A stretch of DNA of 41,508 bases from a virus. The position numbers and the translations under genes are program-made. The notes under the pieces are model-generated. The model saw only the letters and a program-made list of their open reading frames with translations. It made no database searches and was not told the origin of the DNA. This document shows, piece by piece, positions 13,042 to 20,904 of this stretch; the stretch's first letter is position 1, and each line of letters starts with the position of its first letter. The stretch spans positions 1-41,508 of the IMG/VR virus record IMGVR_UViG_3300010371_000022, one strand, 5' to 3'.

Positions 13042-13202
13042 ATACTGTCTACGTTCAAACCGCTTTGATGCGTATTAGAGAAGTGCAGGAAATGCCCGAT
13101 CGGAATACTAAAACCGCTGATAGCTTCCTATCCGAAGCCTACGAAGTCGTTGAGAATGTGATTAAGGATTTGAAAGGAGAATCGAATGACGGAACAGAAT
13201 GA
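13038..13202 (+). CDS. Uncharacterised 54-residue protein
   Basis: The short helical acidic protein is linked by ATGA overlap to the ATPase and overlaps the next gene by 17 bases. Heptad spacing is weak. Not recognised. Confidence 0.55.
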   Translation: MNTVYVQTALMRIREVQEMPDRNTKTADSFLSEAYEVVENVIKDLKGESNDGTE

Positions 13203-13422
13203 GGATACAGGTATCGACTTTTCCAAGACAGAAAATAAAACAAACATTCTCAGGCGACTTCTAGATGATCTAGAAAATGATTTAATAGAAATTGGCGAGC
13301 ATATCCACGCTGGGAATGTTAGAACCGCCAAGGAATGGATTGAGCAAGCAATCACTGCTGGGAAAGTTAAGGCACTGGAGCTTTTGTCGGACAATGAGCA
13401 TAAACCCGAAGCAAATTCGTAA
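13186..13422 (+). CDS. Uncharacterised 78-residue helical protein
   Basis: AAAGGAG precedes ATG 13186. The protein is highly charged, with L-R-R-L-L-D-D-L-E-N-D-L and E-W-I-E-Q-A-I-T-A-G-K, and probably forms a helical bundle. Not recognised. Confidence 0.65.
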   Translation: MTEQNEDTGIDFSKTENKTNILRRLLDDLENDLIEIGEHIHAGNVRTAKEWIEQAITAGKVKALELLSDNEHKPEANS

Positions 13423-13909
13423 CATCGTCATCAAGCCGCTGTTAGAAGATTTAGAACAATTCTCCCAAGTTCGTTACAGCGACTTTTCGGAGAATCTCCT
13501 AATCGCAACAGCGGCGCAAGAGACGCATTGTGGGGAATTCTTATCGCAAGAGAATGGGCCAGCCCGTGGCATTTACCAGATGGAACCAGCTACCGCTGTC
13601 GAGTTGGTTCACAACTTCATAATGCCGAAGTATCCCCGCTGGCAACAGATTTTCGAAAAGAATTCCGTATTCGTCTTACAAACCATCACTGCGGCGGATC
13701 AACTTTGTTGGAATCTCCGATTTGCAACTCTGATGGCTCGCCTTTTCTACTTCCGAGTTCCTGACCCACTTCCAATTGAAACCACAATGGAGACCCTTTG
13801 GGCATATTACAAACCACATTGGAATACATCGCTCGGGAAAGCGACTTTCGAAGAATTCGAAGCCAACATTACGAAACATTCAGACATTCAATTCCAACCG
13901 AAAGCATGA
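13394..13909 (+). CDS. Lysozyme-like endolysin / transglycosylase
   Basis: The 171-residue protein has the lysozyme-fold signature. A catalytic Glu lies in A-A-Q-E-T-H-C-G, followed by N-G-P-A-R-G-I-Y-Q-M-E-P, the glycine-rich turn seen in a phage family usually called endolysin or SLT-like. The C-terminal half is helical. No signal peptide is seen, so release needs a holin or other membrane lesion. ATG 13394 is chosen because the protein starts with the conserved region soon after it; it overlaps the preceding gene by 29 bases. Its place among recombination genes is unusual. Confidence 0.78.
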   Translation: MSINPKQIRNIVIKPLLEDLEQFSQVRYSDFSENLLIATAAQETHCGEFLSQENGPARGIYQMEPATAVELVHNFIMPKYPRWQQIFEKNSVFVLQTITAADQLCWNLRFATLMARLFYFRVPDPLPIETTMETLWAYYKPHWNTSLGKATFEEFEANITKHSDIQFQPKA

Positions 13910-13912
13910 AAC

Positions 13913-14404
13913 ATGTCAACCTTTGATCCGGAACAATTCCTCAACACGCAACATACCGAAGCGAATGATACGAAGGTTATTCCGGTTCCGCCGGGGGAAT
14001 ATCTAGCTCAGATTACTAAACTCACTCCCCGAAAGATCAAGACGAAGGACGGCGGGGAGCGTCTTGTTATGGATGTTCAATGGGAAATTCAGGACGAATC
14101 TGTTAAAAAGAAACTCGGATTGGAAAAGATGTTCGCCCGACAGTCAGTTTTCCTCGATTTGACAGAACAGGGCAGCATTGATTTCAGTAAGGGCCATAAC
14201 ATCCAACTCGGCCGGCTCCGCGAAGCTTGTGGGCAGAATAAAGCCGGGAAGAAATGGAGTCCTTCCATGCTTCTCCATTCCAGCGCTTATATCTTTGTTG
14301 AACAACAGCCTAATGAGAACGATCCCGAATCGCCCTATTCCAACGTCACGCGAGTTGCGAAGGAACAGGGCGGAACTCAAAACAAGAAATCGAAGGCAGC
14401 TTAG
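13913..14404 (+). CDS. SSB-like single-stranded-DNA-binding protein
   Basis: The 163-residue protein has V-P-P-G-E-Y-L-A-Q-I-T-K, a central beta region around V-M-D-V-Q-W-E-I-Q-D and a Lys-rich end. This is the layout of DUF669-type phage SSB proteins that accompany Sak4-type recombinases. No acidic SSB tail is present. The family assignment is by pattern. Confidence 0.7.
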   Translation: MSTFDPEQFLNTQHTEANDTKVIPVPPGEYLAQITKLTPRKIKTKDGGERLVMDVQWEIQDESVKKKLGLEKMFARQSVFLDLTEQGSIDFSKGHNIQLGRLREACGQNKAGKKWSPSMLLHSSAYIFVEQQPNENDPESPYSNVTRVAKEQGGTQNKKSKAA

Positions 14405-14541
14405 TTTTGTGAACCGCTAAGCCGCTTTCGATCGTGGCGGGACGGGGTTGGGGTTGTGCCTCTTTCACAACGCGATTACTAGCTAATCCCGGGTCATAGC
14501 GTAGGGGCGCCCCGCCATCTTCTCTTTTTGGAGGATTTAAC
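14405..14541. other. Non-coding gap with inverted repeats
   Basis: This 137-base gap is the longest in the middle of the rightward operon. TTGTGAA near 14407 and TTCACAA near 14463 are complementary, and a ten-base palindrome GGGGCGCCCC lies near 14510. The last part is a strong ribosome site (TTTTTGGAGG) for the next gene. A structured leader or weak attenuator is possible; no promoter is clear. Confidence 0.4.
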
Positions 14542-14781
14542 ATGGAACTCAAAATCGACAAAGAGACCTTTTTCCTTATCGTTAGTGAGGGTCTACGTCA
14601 GGTAATGCCAAAGTTGGTGTATGGGAGACGCATTACGATGATCGAAGGACCATCGAAATATGGAAGTAGAGACCTTGTTGAATTGGAATTTGAAGATTCA
14701 CCGAAATCGCAGGCGCTCATAGGCACCATGCAAACTCCCCCTACAACCGCCTTTGGAGGTCAAAACTATGCAAAAGATTGA
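14542..14781 (+). CDS. Uncharacterised 79-residue protein
   Basis: GGAGG lies seven bases before ATG. The product has an N-terminal helix and strand (L-V-E-L-E-F-E-D) and a Pro/Gln-rich tail. Not recognised. Confidence 0.65.
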   Translation: MELKIDKETFFLIVSEGLRQVMPKLVYGRRITMIEGPSKYGSRDLVELEFEDSPKSQALIGTMQTPPTTAFGGQNYAKD

Positions 14782-14965
14782 TTGGAACTGGCGCGATTTC
14801 GAAGCGCAAGATCGGGAAGCAACCAAGATGACGGATGATCTTGGAATTCCCGCGGAAGAAATGGCGCAAGTGGCAGGGTTTAAGCTGGTGGCTGTTTCAA
14901 CGCTCATCATGCTCCATCGTCGTCTCATTGCATTAGAAAAGCAAGTTGAGGAAATGAAGAAATGA
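14768..14965 (+). CDS. Uncharacterised 65-residue helical protein
   Basis: TTTGGAGG precedes ATG 14768, which overlaps the previous gene by 14 bases. The C-terminal helix ends in E-K-Q-V-E-E-M-K-K, suggesting a coiled coil. Its stop overlaps the next start as ATGA. Confidence 0.65.
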   Translation: MQKIDWNWRDFEAQDREATKMTDDLGIPAEEMAQVAGFKLVAVSTLIMLHRRLIALEKQVEEMKK

Positions 14966-15267
14966 AAGCTGGGGAGATTTGTGAAACCGCCGCGAAGCTG
15001 GTTTCCGGAGATAGAGAAAACACTCATGGGGATAAGGTTGAGAATCATCAGAACATTTCTCGTCTCTGGAATGCCTATCTAGGTTGGCGATTGAATACCG
15101 GATGCTATCTTAGTGCAAAAGATGTTGCCTTGATGATGGCGCTTGTCAAGATCGCCAGAACAAAGACTGGCGCATTTAATCCTGATGATTATGTCGATTT
15201 AGCCGGTTATGCCGGATGTGCTGGTGAGATAGCTCAGTTTGAACAGCAATTCGGATCGGGGAATTGA
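14962..15267 (+). CDS. DUF6378-like phage protein
   Basis: The 101-residue protein contains the family pattern: H-G-D-K-V-E-N-H-Q-N-I-S-R-L-W-N, then D-V-A-L-M-M-A-L-V-K-I-A-R-T-K and D-L-A-G-Y-A. Such proteins are frequent in phage replication modules and have no proven function; conserved His and Asp suggest metal binding. Coupled to the polymerase by a TGATG overlap. Confidence 0.85.
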   Translation: MKAGEICETAAKLVSGDRENTHGDKVENHQNISRLWNAYLGWRLNTGCYLSAKDVALMMALVKIARTKTGAFNPDDYVDLAGYAGCAGEIAQFEQQFGSGN

Positions 15268-16943
15268 TGATTTACTCCGGCCCTTTCGATGCGAAGATTG
15301 TGATTGTCGGCGAAGCGCCGGGAGCGGAGGAAGAACGCCACAAGCAACCCTTCATCGGGGAGAGTGGGAAGGAGCTTACAAAGATGCTGCACGAAGCCGG
15401 CATTGACCGGAATGAGTGCTTCATCACAAACGTAACTTCCCACCGCCCTCCCGGCAATAATATCGAACATTTCTTCTATTCGAAAAGGGAAGCAAAGCTT
15501 CTAGGAGAGGAGCCTTTCAATGGCCAATATCCGAAAGAGGAAATTAAGGAAGGGATTAGAGAACTCTTCCAAGCGCTCGAAACAATTAAGCCAAATGTCA
15601 TCCTCGCTCTTGGAAATACACCACTCTGGACTTTGTGTGGTGAGACAGGAATCACTAAATGGAGAGGCTCAATTCTTGTCTCTAGATGGGGGAAAATTGT
15701 CCCTACTTTTCATCCCGCTGATATTCTCCGACAATGGAACCATCGTTCGGTCGAAATACAGGATTTCCGTCGCGCAAAACGGGAAAGTGAGTTTCCAGAA
15801 ATCCGCAAGCCCAACTGGCAATTCCAAATACGCCCCAGCTTCAAAGAAGTCAAGGCATACGTAAATGACTTGGAACGCCGTGCAAAGCGCAATCCGATCC
15901 CGCTTGTATGTGACATCGAGACGCGAGATTGGCAGATTGCATGTTTGGGTTTGGCTTCGAACCAGACGGAAGCGATATGCGTTCCATTTATCACTAGAGA
16001 CATTCCAGACGGGTACTGGAATATTGAAGAGGAAGCGGAGATAGTTCAACTCCTTCGCCGACTTCTTACTAATCCCAACATCAAAGTCATCTTCCAAAAT
16101 GGTCTATTCGATTGCCAATATTTCGCAAAGCAGTGGGGCTATATTCCCAACTTCACCCACGATACGATGGTGATGCAACATGTCTGTTTCCCTGGAATGC
16201 TTGGCGGACGCATTGACAGCACAACAGGCAAAGTCGGTAAGAAAGGTAGTTCGCTCGCTCTTTCCTTTCTTTCATCCATGTACTGCGAATATCATAGATA
16301 TTGGAAAGATGATGGAAGATTATTCGATCCCTCAGTTGACGTTGAAGATACGTTGTGGAGATATAATTGTGAGGATTGCGTTAGAACATACGAATGTTTC
16401 GCCGCCTTGTGGAAAGCGCTTCAAGCTTATAAGCTCACCGAACAATATTTGTTCGAAATGAGTTTGTTTCAGCCTGTGTTTCAAATGATGATGCGGGGAG
16501 TGAGGATTGATGTTGGACGGCGAGCTAGTATTCAGCGAGAACTTCGAAGCCAAATGAAAGAGACAGGAACTTGGCTCGACTCCGCCGCCGGACATCCGTT
16601 CAATCCCCGCAGCGCTCCGCAGATGAAGGCATTTTTCTACAACGATCTTGGCGTTAAGCCCATTCTCCATCGAAAGACGAAACAACCAACGCTTGATGAT
16701 AAGGCACTCCAACAGATTAAAAAAAGCCAGCCTCTTCTAGAACCATTTATCGACAAGATTGAAGAATTTCGCTCCCTCGGCGTTTTCCTCTCAACCTTTG
16801 CGGAAGCGCCGCTTGATTTTGACGGCAGACTTCGTTGTGCCTTCAACATAGCAGGCGTTGAAACCTTCCGATTTTCCTCAAATGAAAGCGCATTTGGAAC
16901 TGGAACCAATTTACAGAACATACCGAAAGGAAGTGAAGATTGA
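15267..16943 (+). CDS. DNA polymerase A, N-terminal part (UDG-like, exonuclease, start of the polymerase domain)
   Basis: The 558-residue protein has three parts. Residues 1 to about 165 resemble a family 4 uracil-DNA glycosylase (G-E-A-P-G-A at 15-20 and His149-Pro150), as also seen fused to the polymerase of phage SPO1. Residues 210-380 form a 3'-5' exonuclease with Asp216 and Glu218, Asp282, and Tyr366 with Asp370. Residues 390-558 are the start of the family-A polymerase domain, ending in T-x-R-F-S-S and N-L-Q-N-I-P-K-G-S-E-D. The protein stops directly before the position of motif A. The rest of the enzyme is encoded at 18761-19513. ATG 15267 is preferred to TTG 15264. Confidence 0.9.
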   Translation: MIYSGPFDAKIVIVGEAPGAEEERHKQPFIGESGKELTKMLHEAGIDRNECFITNVTSHRPPGNNIEHFFYSKREAKLLGEEPFNGQYPKEEIKEGIRELFQALETIKPNVILALGNTPLWTLCGETGITKWRGSILVSRWGKIVPTFHPADILRQWNHRSVEIQDFRRAKRESEFPEIRKPNWQFQIRPSFKEVKAYVNDLERRAKRNPIPLVCDIETRDWQIACLGLASNQTEAICVPFITRDIPDGYWNIEEEAEIVQLLRRLLTNPNIKVIFQNGLFDCQYFAKQWGYIPNFTHDTMVMQHVCFPGMLGGRIDSTTGKVGKKGSSLALSFLSSMYCEYHRYWKDDGRLFDPSVDVEDTLWRYNCEDCVRTYECFAALWKALQAYKLTEQYLFEMSLFQPVFQMMMRGVRIDVGRRASIQRELRSQMKETGTWLDSAAGHPFNPRSAPQMKAFFYNDLGVKPILHRKTKQPTLDDKALQQIKKSQPLLEPFIDKIEEFRSLGVFLSTFAEAPLDFDGRLRCAFNIAGVETFRFSSNESAFGTGTNLQNIPKGSED

Positions 16944-17410
16944 GCACCTTGCGTCTATATCCAATTCACTTTGCCGATGCAAATGAATTTGTTCGCTTGC
17001 ATCACAGGCATCATCCTAAAGTAGTAGGATATAGATTTTGCGTTGGAGTAATGAATGCCCATAGACGGCTAGTTGGCGTGGCTATATGTAGTCGTCCGGT
17101 TGCCAGACATCTAGACGACGAAAAAATTATAGAAGTAACACGTTTATGCACCGACGGTACTAAAAATGCTTGCAGCAAACTTTACAGTGCGTGCGCCAGA
17201 ATCGCTGAAAATATGGGTTATGAACAAATAATCACGTATATTCTAGAAACTGAATCGGGACACTCTTTAAAAGTTTCTGGTTGGACTATCGACGGTGAAA
17301 CTCCGGGTAAACCGTGGGTTAGAACAAAATATGGAGAACAACACTATGGCACAAATTTACACGTGCTAGGAAAGAAAATTCGTTGGCGAAAGGATTTAAA
17401 GCCAAAATGA
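16940..17410 (+). CDS. XF1762-like GNAT-fold protein
   Basis: The 156-residue protein has H-R-H-H-P-K-V-V-G-Y and V-G-V-A-I-C-S-R-P-V-A-R, the pattern of the XF1762 family of GNAT-like phage proteins, whose substrate is unknown. It starts at TTG 16940, overlapping the polymerase stop, with AAAGGAAG upstream. Its base composition is visibly more AT-rich than its neighbours, suggesting separate acquisition. It is the first of five genes lying between the two polymerase parts. Confidence 0.8.
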   Translation: MSTLRLYPIHFADANEFVRLHHRHHPKVVGYRFCVGVMNAHRRLVGVAICSRPVARHLDDEKIIEVTRLCTDGTKNACSKLYSACARIAENMGYEQIITYILETESGHSLKVSGWTIDGETPGKPWVRTKYGEQHYGTNLHVLGKKIRWRKDLKPK

Positions 17411-17673
17411 GCAACAAAAGTCACCTCTCCCCGGCGGAAGTCGCGGCTATGGCACTCCACACAACACTAGTGGGGATTGCAGCTAATAACCAAGAACTCC
17501 CGCCAACCGTCGTTCTTCCAATGATTGCTCATATAATCGGGCATCATCTAAATTCCATAATCGAAAGCAGCCCGCCCGATTTGGAATTCCGCAGCGGCTT
17601 GCGGAAAGCAATACACGAAGCCTTCAACCGTGGCCTTCCTAACTACTCTCTCGTAGCTGAAAGGAAACAATAA
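17407..17673 (+). CDS. Uncharacterised 88-residue protein
   Basis: ATG 17407 overlaps the GNAT stop as ATGA and has AAAGGA upstream; a TTG at 17383 is the alternative. The protein is mostly helical, with M-I-A-H-I-I-G-H-H. Not recognised. It lies between the two polymerase parts. Confidence 0.65.
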   Translation: MSNKSHLSPAEVAAMALHTTLVGIAANNQELPPTVVLPMIAHIIGHHLNSIIESSPPDLEFRSGLRKAIHEAFNRGLPNYSLVAERKQ

Positions 17674-17966
17674 TGGATGCTAAGACAGTTGTGGAATGTT
17701 TCAACGACGATTGGCTTCAAGTGAGGGATGAAAGGGCGAATCTTATTGGTTTCGTTCATACAACCCTCTCCGAAGGACAGAGGATAGCAATGCGAATCGG
17801 AAAATTCCCTGTCCGCTTCCTCGCCCTGCCGTGCATCGTTTGTGAGGAAGGCATGAAGCCTCAAGAATTGCCCGGTTTCCATCCCGCCAATACCCCCGTT
17901 GTCGATCTAGGCCCCGATCCTAAGACAAAGGCGGATGCTGTCGCACAAGAACAGGAAGGTGAGTGA
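17673..17966 (+). CDS. Uncharacterised 97-residue protein
   Basis: AAAGGAAA precedes ATG 17673. The product has C-I-V-C-E-E-G and an acidic, Gln/Glu-rich tail. Not recognised. Its stop overlaps the exonuclease start as TGATG. Confidence 0.6.
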   Translation: MDAKTVVECFNDDWLQVRDERANLIGFVHTTLSEGQRIAMRIGKFPVRFLALPCIVCEEGMKPQELPGFHPANTPVVDLGPDPKTKADAVAQEQEGE

Positions 17967-18553
17967 TGTTGCTAGTATTTGACACAGAAACAACTGGGAA
18001 GTGGGATTTTCGCGGAACCATCGGTGAGCGGCATCAGCCGAGACTTGTTCAATTAGCTGCGATTCTCGTACAAAATACTGGGAACATATCTATAAATTAC
18101 ATAATCAAACCGAATGGTTTTACAATTCCAGATGAAGTTGCCAAAATTCATGGAATTACCAATGAACGGGCAATGGAGGAAGGTGTTCCGATAGAAGCTG
18201 TATTGAAACATTTTAATCTGTTAGCATATCAAGCCGATGAAGATAAAGACGGTTGGCTCATTGCCCACAACTTTAACTTCGACTTCAACATTTTGATGAA
18301 CGAACATTATCTCCGCCGGGAGGATAGTTCGTATCTCGGGCTATTGAAACCATATTGCACAATGCGCGCCGCGACGAAGCATTGTCGGCTTCCCAACCCG
18401 AACCCCCGTTTCTCTGCTTACAAATGGCCCACCTTGCAGGAAGCCTACCGCCATTTCTACGGAAAAGACTTCAAAGGCGCACATGATGCTCTTAATGATG
18501 TAAATGCCTGCCTCGCCGTCTATCATGCAATCCAAAAGGCGGAATCAGTATAA
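17966..18553 (+). CDS. DEDDh (DnaQ-like) 3'-5' exonuclease
   Basis: The 195-residue protein has all DnaQ-family catalytic motifs: Asp6-Thr-Glu8, N-F-N-F-Asp106, and His173 with Asp178 in H-D-A-L-N-D. It degrades DNA or RNA from 3' ends and could proofread. It is the fourth gene between the two polymerase parts although the polymerase N-terminal part already has its own complete proofreading domain. ATG 17966 follows AGGAAGG at good spacing; GTG 17963 is less likely. Confidence 0.92.
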   Translation: MLLVFDTETTGKWDFRGTIGERHQPRLVQLAAILVQNTGNISINYIIKPNGFTIPDEVAKIHGITNERAMEEGVPIEAVLKHFNLLAYQADEDKDGWLIAHNFNFDFNILMNEHYLRREDSSYLGLLKPYCTMRAATKHCRLPNPNPRFSAYKWPTLQEAYRHFYGKDFKGAHDALNDVNACLAVYHAIQKAESV

Positions 18554-18771
18554 TGCGTAAGCATACTTTTTTGAAGCATGAATCATGCACACATGTTAAT
18601 TGCCCCATTTGCGCTGGCGGTTTATCTTACTGCACGACTTGTAAAGGTGCAGAAGGATCACTTCCAACTCATTGTCCTGGCCGTCCCATGACAAACTCAG
18701 AGTGCTGCGCCGTATATGATGGCATAACAGATTACATAAACGGCAAGTGGATTTCTAGACATGGTTGCTAA
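18553..18771 (+). CDS. Cys-rich conserved phage protein
   Basis: The 72-residue protein has C-P-I-C, C-T-T-C-K-G-A-E-G-S-L-P-T-H-C-P-G and a final D-Y-I-N-G-K-W-I. This zinc-binding pattern is widespread in phage genomes and uncharacterised. It overlaps the second polymerase part by 11 bases. Confidence 0.8.
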   Translation: MRKHTFLKHESCTHVNCPICAGGLSYCTTCKGAEGSLPTHCPGRPMTNSECCAVYDGITDYINGKWISRHGC

Positions 18772-19513
18772 AACCATCAAACTCCCAAACATTCGGAAAA
18801 TGTTTCTGCCCGATCCCGGTTATGTGCTTGTTGATGCGGATTTAGAACGAGCCGACGCGCAAGTTGTGGCATGGGATGCGGGAGATGCGGATTTGAAAAA
18901 AATATTCCGCAGCGGAGCGGATATTCATACGGAGAACGCGAAGGCGATTTTTAAAACGGCTTCGCCAACACCAGTCCAGCGTCAAAAAGCGAAGGGCGGA
19001 GTTCACGCCGTTAACTATTTCGTTCAAGCAAGAACGCTCGCCGCGCAGTTGGAAATCACCATCCATGAAGCGCAGGAATTCATTGACCTATGGCTTCATG
19101 CGCACCCAGCGATCAAAAGATGGCATGAGAAAATCGAAACGCAATTGATGATGACTCGACAAGTTCAAAATGCTTGGGGCTTTCGGCGTTTCTATTTCGA
19201 TCGCATCGAACATCTATTGCCGGAAGCCCTTGCATGGATCGGGCAATCGACCGTAGGCATAACAATCAACAAAGCGATGATGAACATTTATCGAAATCTC
19301 CCCGAAGTCCAACTTCTCCTCCAAGTTCATGATTCCCTCGTCATGCAAGTTCCCGAAAAACTTTGCCCCGCCATCTTCTCCGAAATCCAATCCCAAATGC
19401 TAATTCCCATCCCCTATCCCGATCCGCTCATTATTCCAGTCTCGATTAAATATTCTGAGAAGTCATGGGGAGACCTGCGGGATTGGAAACCGAATGACAA
19501 GAAGGCAGCTTAA
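18761..19513 (+). CDS. DNA polymerase A, C-terminal part (motifs A, B and C)
   Basis: The 250-residue protein begins where the N-terminal part ends. After K-L-P-N-I-R-K-M-F comes motif A with Asp27 in V-D-A-D-L-E-R-A-D, motif B with Arg74, Lys78 and Tyr86, and motif C with His190-Asp191. All metal-binding and key nucleotide-binding residues are present, but Phe87 replaces the usual Gly after Tyr86. Removing the intervening DNA would restore one continuous frame (S-E-D followed by V-A-K-T-I-K-L-P-N). The ribosome site is weak, so expression may depend on coupling to the overlapping Cys-rich gene. Confidence 0.9.
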   Translation: MVAKTIKLPNIRKMFLPDPGYVLVDADLERADAQVVAWDAGDADLKKIFRSGADIHTENAKAIFKTASPTPVQRQKAKGGVHAVNYFVQARTLAAQLEITIHEAQEFIDLWLHAHPAIKRWHEKIETQLMMTRQVQNAWGFRRFYFDRIEHLLPEALAWIGQSTVGITINKAMMNIYRNLPEVQLLLQVHDSLVMQVPEKLCPAIFSEIQSQMLIPIPYPDPLIIPVSIKYSEKSWGDLRDWKPNDKKAA

Positions 19514-20753
19514 GGATTGGCTGGAAGCTTATCTTGAATATACCAATAATCTTGAATCACCTGAGATTTTCCATTTCTGGACGGGAGTATCAACCATAGC
19601 TGGTGCACTTCGGAAGAGGGTTTACATCCCTCAACGTCATTTCAAATGGTATCCTAATTTCTTCATCATCTTCGTTGGCCCACCCGGCATTGTTAAAAAA
19701 TCAACCACAATGGACGTTGGGAAGAAGCTATTAAAGGAACTTTCCTATATCCACTTCGGACCTGACATTGCAACTTGGCAGGAGCTTATAACGAGTCTAT
19801 CAGAAGCCCGCGATGATATTCCAACAGAAGACCCCAACAAGGCGGCGAATCCTCTCGAAGTAGAATTTGAACCAAGCTGCGCCATGACAATCTTTTCCTC
19901 CGAGCTAGGCAATTTCATTGACCCAGCCAACAAGGAACAAATCAACGTTCTAACCGACCTATGGGATGGGAGGAATGATGTTTTTGAGAAGAAAACGAAA
20001 ACGCAGGGGGATGATATTATTCCGAATCCATTTCTCAATTTATTAGGATGCACAACACCCGCTTGGATGCAGGATAATTTTAAGGGTCAATTCATTGGAT
20101 GGGGGTTTTCGAGTAGGACGATTTTGATTTATCGGGATCGGAAGAGGAAGAGGGTTGCGTACCCTGGCCTGGACGCGGAGACGGAGAGCGACCATGCCAT
20201 GCGCCGGGCGTTGGTGGCGGACCTAGACGCCATGGGCTACCTCGCCGGCCCTTACGCCCTTGCCCCTGATGCCATTGAGCTAGGCAAAGACTGGTACGAT
20301 GCTCATTGCGACCGCGAAGATGCCGTCAACGCCGACCCCTCCGGCGACCCCTACCTTCAACACTTCCTCGCCCGGAAGCAAGGCCATATTCACAAGCTCG
20401 CCATGATCCTCGCGGCGAGCCGAAGGAATGAACTAGTAATCACCCGCCTCGATTTGGAGGATGCGATAAAGCGCGTAGATGAAATAGAGACGGAGATGCA
20501 CAAACTCTTCAATCGCCACGTCCGAATACCGGAGAATGGCACGGCCAAGTACCTCGAAGATTTGTTAAAGCGCTATGGCCGGATGAAGGAACAGCACGTC
20601 TACGGCGCCTTGCTTCGGATGCACGTCACTTACAAAGACATCTCCGACGCTATTACACTCTGCTTGAAAGCGGAGTTGATAGAGCGTATATCAGAGGGAG
20701 GCGCGTTCTGGTTGAATCTTAGGGAGACGGACCATGGGGAGGATGCTGTTTAG
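19494..20753 (+). CDS. DUF3987-like P-loop helicase/primase
   Basis: The 419-residue protein has a variant Walker A at 62-71 (G-P-P-G-I-V-K-K-S-T), an acidic Walker B-like region around A-M-T-I-F-S-S-E-L-G and a C-terminal winged-helix-like end. This fits the DUF3987 group of phage replication ATPases that take the helicase or primase-helicase place. No other replicative helicase is seen in the window, which supports that role. The centre of the gene (about 20160-20430) is much richer in GC than its ends, suggesting a recombination event. It overlaps the polymerase by 20 bases. Confidence 0.75.
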   Translation: MTRRQLKDWLEAYLEYTNNLESPEIFHFWTGVSTIAGALRKRVYIPQRHFKWYPNFFIIFVGPPGIVKKSTTMDVGKKLLKELSYIHFGPDIATWQELITSLSEARDDIPTEDPNKAANPLEVEFEPSCAMTIFSSELGNFIDPANKEQINVLTDLWDGRNDVFEKKTKTQGDDIIPNPFLNLLGCTTPAWMQDNFKGQFIGWGFSSRTILIYRDRKRKRVAYPGLDAETESDHAMRRALVADLDAMGYLAGPYALAPDAIELGKDWYDAHCDREDAVNADPSGDPYLQHFLARKQGHIHKLAMILAASRRNELVITRLDLEDAIKRVDEIETEMHKLFNRHVRIPENGTAKYLEDLLKRYGRMKEQHVYGALLRMHVTYKDISDAITLCLKAELIERISEGGAFWLNLRETDHGEDAV

Positions 20754-20904
20754 CCTTTTGGCGCTTGCCAGTTTAGCAAGCTGCGACCTCCCCCGTCGCC
20801 GTCATGATGTTGTTTTCATCGTCCCGCCGCCATCCCGCGCTACAATATGCAGCCCCGCCGTTGTATCGGGCGGGGTTCCTACGGGACAGGTGATATGTCG
20901 ATGA
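20734..20904 (+). CDS. Small Rz1-like lipoprotein (possible outer-membrane spanin)
   Basis: The 56-residue product has an N-terminal signal with lipobox L-A-S-C (Cys17), then a basic segment and a P-P-P run. Small Pro-containing lipoproteins of this kind act as outer-membrane spanin subunits in phage lysis. AGGGAG lies seven bases before the ATG and it overlaps the helicase gene by 20 bases. No clear inner-membrane spanin partner is recognised; the next gene encodes a tiny membrane protein. Confidence 0.65.
   Translation: MGRMLFSLLALASLASCDLPRRRHDVVFIVPPPSRATICSPAVVSGGVPTGQVICR

Noticed and set aside
14405-14541. Rho-independent terminator at the GGGGCGCCCC palindrome
   Set aside because: The palindrome has no loop and the later T-run is part of the next ribosome-binding region, more than ten bases away.
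16940-18771. Split intein or group I intron as explanation for the divided polymerase
   Set aside because: The first part ends and the second begins at conserved polymerase sequence, with no intein-like extension. The interval is filled end to end by overlapping genes, leaving no space for an intron core. RNA evidence would still be needed to close the question.
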